The notes below the pieces were generated by a model that was given only the letters and a program-made list of their open reading frames with translations, made no database searches and was not told the DNA's origin. Positions 38,357 to 41,543 of a stretch of 41,543 bases of DNA are shown one piece after another. This stretch comes from a virus, in the IMG/VR virus record IMGVR_UViG_3300046533_001145, positions 1 to 41,543 of that record; one strand, 5' to 3'. The translations under genes and the position numbers were made by a program. Positions within the stretch are counted from its first letter, which is position 1; each line of letters begins with the position of its first letter.

Positions 38357-38642
38357 CGTCCGCCGCCTTCCGCGCCAAGCACAAGGCGGTGTGGCGCTCG
38401 TGGATACCGCGCAGCTCGTCGGCGAGGTGGCGCACGTCGCGCTCGCGGCGGTAGTTGCCGCGCAGCGGGTCGTCGGCAAGCAGCAGCACCGCCGAGTAGT
38501 AGAAGACGCGCTCGCGCTCGGGCGGGTCGATGTCGCCGACGACGCGCCACGCCTGCGTGCGCAGCTCGTGGTCGGCGTAGCCTGCCGCCTTCACCGCTGC
38601 ATCGCTCAACGCCTGGTCGGCAGGGTCAAGGTGCTCTCTCAT
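38343..38642 (-). CDS. Hypothetical helical protein
   Basis: 99 residues behind ACCAGGGAGGCACCACGACC, a leader variant. Mostly helical: PADQALSDAAVKAAGYADHE, VFYYSAVLLLADDPL, RHLADELRGIHERHTALCLA. First gene of the methyltransferase operon, preceded by a terminator for the upstream gene. No family recognised. Confidence 0.65.
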   Translation of the reverse strand: MREHLDPADQALSDAAVKAAGYADHELRTQAWRVVGDIDPPERERVFYYSAVLLLADDPLRGNYRRERDVRHLADELRGIHERHTALCLARKAADDGMG

Positions 38643-38682
38643 GGTCGTGGTGCCTCCCTGGTCGTGGTGCAGAGCGAAGGGC

Positions 38683-38710
38683 GGGCGAGGCGGCCGAAGC
38701 CGCCCCGCCC
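38683..38710 (-). terminator. UUCG-tetraloop terminator on the minus strand
   Basis: On the leftward RNA, GGGCGGGGCGGC and GCCGCCUCGCCC form a 12-bp stem (one G-U) closed by UUCG, nine bases after the stop of 38719-39003. It is a near-identical copy (26 of 28) of the rightward hairpin at 23911-23938. Confidence 0.78.
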
Positions 38711-38718
38711 GGCGCGGC

Positions 38719-39003
38719 TCAGTCGGTGGCCGCCGCCGTCAGCTCGACGGTCTTCTCGCCGTCGGGCGCCTCGTCGCCGTACTTGAGCAGCGGTCCCTTG
38801 ACCAGCTCCTTGATCCGGCTTTCGACCTGCGACACGCTCTGATCGGGCCAGAGGTTCGCGGTCTGCTGGCCGGCGTAGCTCTCGGCGAGCTCCTTGATCG
38901 TGCGCGGCGCCGGCGCGATGGTCACGAGCTGCAGCGCTGCCACCTGCTCGGGCGTCAGGTCGCTCTTCGCGGCGGACGGACTGGTCTCTTTGCTCTCGCT
39001 CAT
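38719..39003 (-). CDS. Hypothetical protein
   Basis: 94 residues behind GAGGAGGGAACCG. After an acidic N-terminus come LTPEQVAALQLVTIAPAPRT and IKELAESYAGQQTANLWPDQ, then SVSQVESRIKELVKGP, largely helical. Monocistronic: an isolated start (with GGTAACACC upstream) and its own terminator. Function unknown. Confidence 0.65.
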   Translation of the reverse strand: MSESKETSPSAAKSDLTPEQVAALQLVTIAPAPRTIKELAESYAGQQTANLWPDQSVSQVESRIKELVKGPLLKYGDEAPDGEKTVELTAAATD

Positions 39004-39063
39004 TCGGTTCCCTCCTCGGGAGTAGGTCTAGGTCTGCGTGCATCGTCGCACGGTCATCGGTCG

Positions 39064-39072
39064 GGTGTTACC
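39064..39072. promoter_or_regulatory. GGTGTTACC element upstream of 38719-39003
   Basis: The nonamer appears here in the plus orientation, so the leftward gene at 39003 reads it as GGTAACACC. It lies about 60 bases upstream, next to the stop of 39075-39332. A TAAG/TAAC -10 may be present. The inverted orientation suggests the element can also act as a protein site and not only as a promoter. Confidence 0.35.
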
Positions 39073-39074
39073 TC

Positions 39075-39332
39075 TTAGCCCGTCGGCACGACCGTGAGGT
39101 GCGGCGTCGCTTTCATGCCCGGCGCCGGGATCGACCACCACACGTCGATGATCTTGTAGGTGCCATTGCGCAGCGCCCGGGGATGCTCTTCGCCTTCGCC
39201 CTCCTCGGGTGAGAAGAAGAACGACTCGCCGATGCACGGCGTCCGGTCGGGCAGGAAGGCCATCAGCGGGAAGGCGTCCCGCTGATCGGGTTCATCGACC
39301 GCGTGCGCGAGGCGGACTTCGACGCTAATCAC
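39075..39332 (-). CDS. Hypothetical small protein
   Basis: 85 residues, GTG start overlapping the preceding stop. Beta-type sequence: MAFLPDRTPCIGESFFFSPE, then GTYKIIDVWWSIPAPGMKAT and PHLTVVPTG. Coupled to the recombination-like gene upstream. Function unknown. Confidence 0.65.
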   Translation of the reverse strand: MISVEVRLAHAVDEPDQRDAFPLMAFLPDRTPCIGESFFFSPEEGEGEEHPRALRNGTYKIIDVWWSIPAPGMKATPHLTVVPTG

Positions 39333-40402
39333 GATTTCTTCTCCCGTTTCTTGCCGGCCTTCTCGCGGGCCTGGCGCTCGCGCTTCTCCTCGGCCGACTC
39401 ACCGGACTCGGCCTGCGCTTTCGCGTCGCCCTCGGCCTCCTCGTCGGTGGCGCGCTCGTCGTCGTGGATCGCTTTCAAGCGGCGTATCGGGATCATTGCC
39501 GCCTCGGCCGCCGGCCCGTACAGACCGCCGCCGAACGCCGCCTTTATCTCGCCCCACGCGAGTTTCGCTTCCTCGGGCGGCAGGATGTACTCGAGCGCGG
39601 CGCGCAGCGTCCCCATCTGCTCCTCGTCGGCGGGCGCGAGGCCGGGTGCCTCGGTGCCGCCCTCGGCCTCCTCGTCCAAGTCCTGCGTGAAGATCGCCGA
39701 GGCGCCGGTGACGGCGAGCACGGCGTCGACGCGGGCCCGCTTCTCGGCCATCTTGACCACGGTGTTCCACGTGTCGGGCAGGTCGGGGTTGACCACCTCG
39801 CCGACGGACTGGTCGAGGATCACCGGGTCGCCGTCCTCGTACTTCGCACCGCAGCCGCCCTTTTTGTAGAAGCAGAGCCACCCGCCGCCGTACTCCTCCT
39901 TGCCCTTGATGATCGCCTCCTCGCCGCAGGCCGGGCAGCGGCGGGACTGCTGGCGCTTGCCGTACTTCTTCTCGCGGGTTGTGCAGAGACCCTCGCCGAA
40001 GCCGATGCGTGCGCCGCTCTCGATGTCGTAGACGGTGGCGGCGGTCTCGACCGTCAGGTGATCGCCCGGGCCCCACGTCTTCGTGCTGCGCGGCTGTACG
40101 TCGAGCTTGAAGAGGACGGATAGCTTCTCCGACCCCGGCTTGAAGAGCGCCGGCTTGTCGGTGCCGGGCACCTTGCCGTAGTCGACGCCCTCCTTCATCG
40201 CCGAGTCCATCGCCTCTTCGATCACCTCGAGGCGCTGACCGAGCTCGCCGGCGCTGACCTGCGGGGTGACGCTGACGGCTGCCGGTGGCGGCGCGGCGGG
40301 CTCGAGGGCGCGAGAGGTGCGGACGCCGTCGGGCGCGGCCGGCTCTTCTATCGCCTCGCCGTCGAGTACCTCCTCGTCGTGGTGGTGCTGCTCATCGCTC
40401 AT
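39329..40402 (-). CDS. Putative ssDNA-annealing/binding-type recombination protein with zinc finger
   Basis: 357 residues. The core contains YGKVPGTDKPALFKPGSEKL (75-94), CPACGEEAI ... CFYKKGGCGAKY (Cys 156, 159, 177, 184, one zinc) and DTWNTVVKMAEKRARVDAVL, then AVTGASAIFTQDLDE (210-244). The last is a motif of phage single-strand annealing proteins (ERF/Sak-like 'K.A.kRA.v.avl...G.sd.fTqd'). The acidic C-terminus resembles those of ssDNA-binding proteins. A role in DNA recombination is thus the best guess, but it is inferred. Start ATG follows ACGACGAAGGAGACACCACG. Confidence 0.6.
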   Translation of the reverse strand: MSDEQHHHDEEVLDGEAIEEPAAPDGVRTSRALEPAAPPPAAVSVTPQVSAGELGQRLEVIEEAMDSAMKEGVDYGKVPGTDKPALFKPGSEKLSVLFKLDVQPRSTKTWGPGDHLTVETAATVYDIESGARIGFGEGLCTTREKKYGKRQQSRRCPACGEEAIIKGKEEYGGGWLCFYKKGGCGAKYEDGDPVILDQSVGEVVNPDLPDTWNTVVKMAEKRARVDAVLAVTGASAIFTQDLDEEAEGGTEAPGLAPADEEQMGTLRAALEYILPPEEAKLAWGEIKAAFGGGLYGPAAEAAMIPIRRLKAIHDDERATDEEAEGDAKAQAESGESAEEKRERQAREKAGKKREKKS

Positions 40403-40428
40403 CGTGGTGTCTCCTTCGTCGTCGTGAC

Positions 40429-40450
40429 TTCATGGTTCATGAATCGTGAA
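40429..40450. promoter_or_regulatory. 22-bp palindrome in the promoter of the recombination gene
   Basis: Four TTCA/TGAA half-sites are arranged symmetrically around a central TTCATGAA (40436-40443), with outer TTCA (40429) and TGAA (40450 end) at three-base spacers (TGG and TCG). It lies 27 bases upstream of ATG 40402, next to a TAGGTT -10-like sequence. This is a good candidate operator. Confidence 0.5.
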
Positions 40451-40454
40451 CCTA

Positions 40455-40476
40455 GCTATATGCAGGCTATATGCCG
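40455..40476. repeat. Two tandem 11-bp repeats (GCTATATGCAG, GCTATATGCCG)
   Basis: The two units differ at one base and cover the stop codon of the small leftward gene at 40467. The stretch is AT-richer than its surroundings and lies directly upstream of the TAGGTT -10-like sequence and the TTCA operator-like site. It may be UP-element-like or another protein site. Confidence 0.45.
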
Positions 40477-40631
40477 TGGCGCCGCCAGTCATAGACCGAG
40501 CCGCGCACCTCGCTATCGGGTCGAGCTCGAGGTCGGCCGGCCCGCCGCTGCATCGTCCGCTGCTGCCGCCGCATCCCGGCCTGCGTCGGAGGGATGGGCG
40601 GCAGCGGGCGCGGCATGATGAAGGCGGCCAT
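40467..40631 (-). CDS. Hypothetical small basic protein
   Basis: 54 residues (start ATG at 40631, overlapping the previous stop by one base). Pro-rich then strongly basic (MRRQQRTMQRRAGRPRARPD) with a final SVYDWRRHGI. Could bind nucleic acid. Its real status rests on coupling; composition is permissive for a chance frame. Confidence 0.45.
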   Translation of the reverse strand: MAAFIMPRPLPPIPPTQAGMRRQQRTMQRRAGRPRARPDSEVRGSVYDWRRHGI

Positions 40632-40852
40632 CAGCCTGCCCTCGTGTTCACGTCGCCGGTGTGTTCGATCACGCCCTCGGCGAGCACCGTCGCGATGCAC
40701 GCAAGCGAGCGCGCCTGCGACAACGCAAGGAATTGGTCGGCGCGCTCGTCGCGACCGGCGGCGCGCTGCTCGCTCGAAAGCTGGACGGCGTGACGTGCAT
40801 CCCGGGCGAGACCTTCGACCTGCTCGCGGGTGTAGGTGGGGTCGATGCTCAT
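40631..40852 (-). CDS. Hypothetical small helical protein
   Basis: 73 residues. IDPTYTREQVEGLARDARHA, then ADQFLALSQARSLACIATVL are helical. ATG overlaps the stop of the coiled-coil early gene (ATGA), so it is in the operon 41505-40467. Function unknown. Confidence 0.62.
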   Translation of the reverse strand: MSIDPTYTREQVEGLARDARHAVQLSSEQRAAGRDERADQFLALSQARSLACIATVLAEGVIEHTGDVNTRAG

Positions 40853-41505
40853 CGGGTGGCGACCTCGTCCTCTTCCCAAATCCTCACACCGGGGATCGCT
40901 TCGCCGGCGTTGACCGCCGTCTTGATTTTCAGTTTGTCCGGCACCCTTTTGACCAGGTGGTCGGGGAGAAGGGACTCGTCCTCGATGCGGTACTTCTTCA
41001 CTTTCTTGACCGTGGTTTTCGCATTGGCACCACGGGCGCTCGGCGGCGGGGGCGGCGGCGCCGGCGCGCCGCGCTTGTCGTGGGACGCGCGACCCTCCTC
41101 GGCCGCCTTCTCGTCCTCGCGCTTCTGCCGCGCCTCGGCGTTCCGCTCGATGCGCTTGCGCTCCTCCTCGGCTTCCTTCGCCTTCCTCGCGGTGTAGGCG
41201 ACGACCCGCTCTTTCAGCGATTCGATGGCCGCTTTGAGCGAGGACTGCACCTCGTTGAAGTCGGCGTCGATCTTGCGGGCGGTCACCGTGTAGGGCTCTT
41301 TCTCAGCCTTGCGCGAGACCTCCACGTCCTGCAGGGCGTGGCGCCCTTCTTTCAGCGCGTCGGCCGCCGCGCTCGCGCTGTCGTCGTCCAGCTCGGCGGG
41401 GATGCCGTCGATGGTCGTCCGTGCTCGCTTGATCGCCGCCTCGGCCTCGCCGAAGCTCTCGAGGTCAGCCGGATGAATCAGGGGCTCTACTGCGGTGGGG
41501 CTCAT
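40849..41505 (-). CDS. Coiled-coil early phage protein next to the recombination gene
   Basis: 218 residues. Residues about 60-130 form a long coiled coil (SSLKAAIESLKERVVAYTAR; EEERKRIERNAEARQKREDE), followed by Pro-rich APAPPPPPPSA and a C-terminal domain TTVKKVKKYRIEDESLLPDH with IPGVRIWEEDEVATR. The last parts match a recurrent phage protein ('V.v.k.W.feI.D..lvP........kI..avkaG..iPGVri.e') usually encoded beside RecT/ERF or Gam-like genes; function unestablished. Start ATG at 41505 lies behind GAAGGAGAGCACCACG, within the circular overlap. Confidence 0.8.
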   Translation of the reverse strand: MSPTAVEPLIHPADLESFGEAEAAIKRARTTIDGIPAELDDDSASAAADALKEGRHALQDVEVSRKAEKEPYTVTARKIDADFNEVQSSLKAAIESLKERVVAYTARKAKEAEEERKRIERNAEARQKREDEKAAEEGRASHDKRGAPAPPPPPPSARGANAKTTVKKVKKYRIEDESLLPDHLVKRVPDKLKIKTAVNAGEAIPGVRIWEEDEVATR

Positions 41506-41543
41506 CGTGGTGCTCTCCTTCGTCGGATCGTTTACGGGCGGCC
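41417..41543. repeat. Terminal direct repeat (circular overlap), right copy
   Basis: Identical to 1-127. Joining the two ends closes the genome to 41,416 bp and makes the leftward block continuous across the junction. It should be counted once. Confidence 0.95.

Noticed and set aside
1-41543. CRISPR array
   Set aside because: No set of three or more regularly spaced repeats of 20-50 bases was seen; the only short-period arrays are the GTAC sites and the 11-bp pair.
1-41543. Integrase, excisionase or attachment site
   Set aside because: No tyrosine- or serine-recombinase motif was recognised in any gene-sized frame, and no tRNA-like attP core was seen.

Overview
The window is a complete, GC-rich tailed-phage genome of siphovirus type. 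The last 127 bases (41417-41543) are identical to the first 127, so the sequence closes into a circle of 41,416 unique bases. Nothing names the host outright. High GC, GTG starts, phage families common in actinobacteriophages and a tail carrying several carbohydrate-binding and cell-wall domains suggest a high-GC, probably actinobacterial, host. No integrase, excisionase, ParA/ParB, DNA polymerase, primase, helicase or tRNA gene was recognised.

Layout. Two large transcription blocks diverge from 2869-3002 and converge at 36335-36354. The leftward block runs 2868 to 49 and continues through the circle junction from 41505 down to 36335. It holds an ArdC-like antirestriction protein, an ArsR-type regulator, a probable ssDNA-annealing-type protein, a D12-class adenine methyltransferase, a winged-helix protein and many small genes. 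The rightward block starts with the terminase subunits (3003-4986). Next comes about 10 kb of roughly thirty small genes (5177-14705), including DUF1508, Phd-like antitoxin, zinc-binding, winged-helix, DUF2303 and membrane proteins. A WbqC-like gene leads into portal-MuF, protease, capsid, connectors, tail tube, frameshifted tail chaperones, a 1626-residue tape measure with two wall-active-type domains, two tail-tip proteins, and a lysis cassette with an M15-type peptidase, a transglycosylase and membrane proteins.

How it works together. Packaging, head, tail and lysis genes form a conventional late module, but terminase and portal are split by the accessory block. ArdC plus a DNA adenine methyltransferase suggest two layers of defence against host restriction. 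Most operons begin with a stereotyped leader (CACGACGAAGGAG then CACCACGATG), often preceded by a GGTGT-TA promoter-like motif, and end in strong hairpins, so the genome is built of small cassettes.

The most unusual part is the intergenic stretch 12419-12744. It has a strong terminator, six DnaA-box-like sites within about 160 bp and a perfect 20-bp palindrome, and looks like an origin of replication. A sequence matching the bacterial parS core lies 1.4 kb away at 14087-14100, inside a terminator-like hairpin. With no recognised integrase or replication enzymes, this raises the possibility of an episomal phage-plasmid that uses host DnaA and perhaps host ParB.
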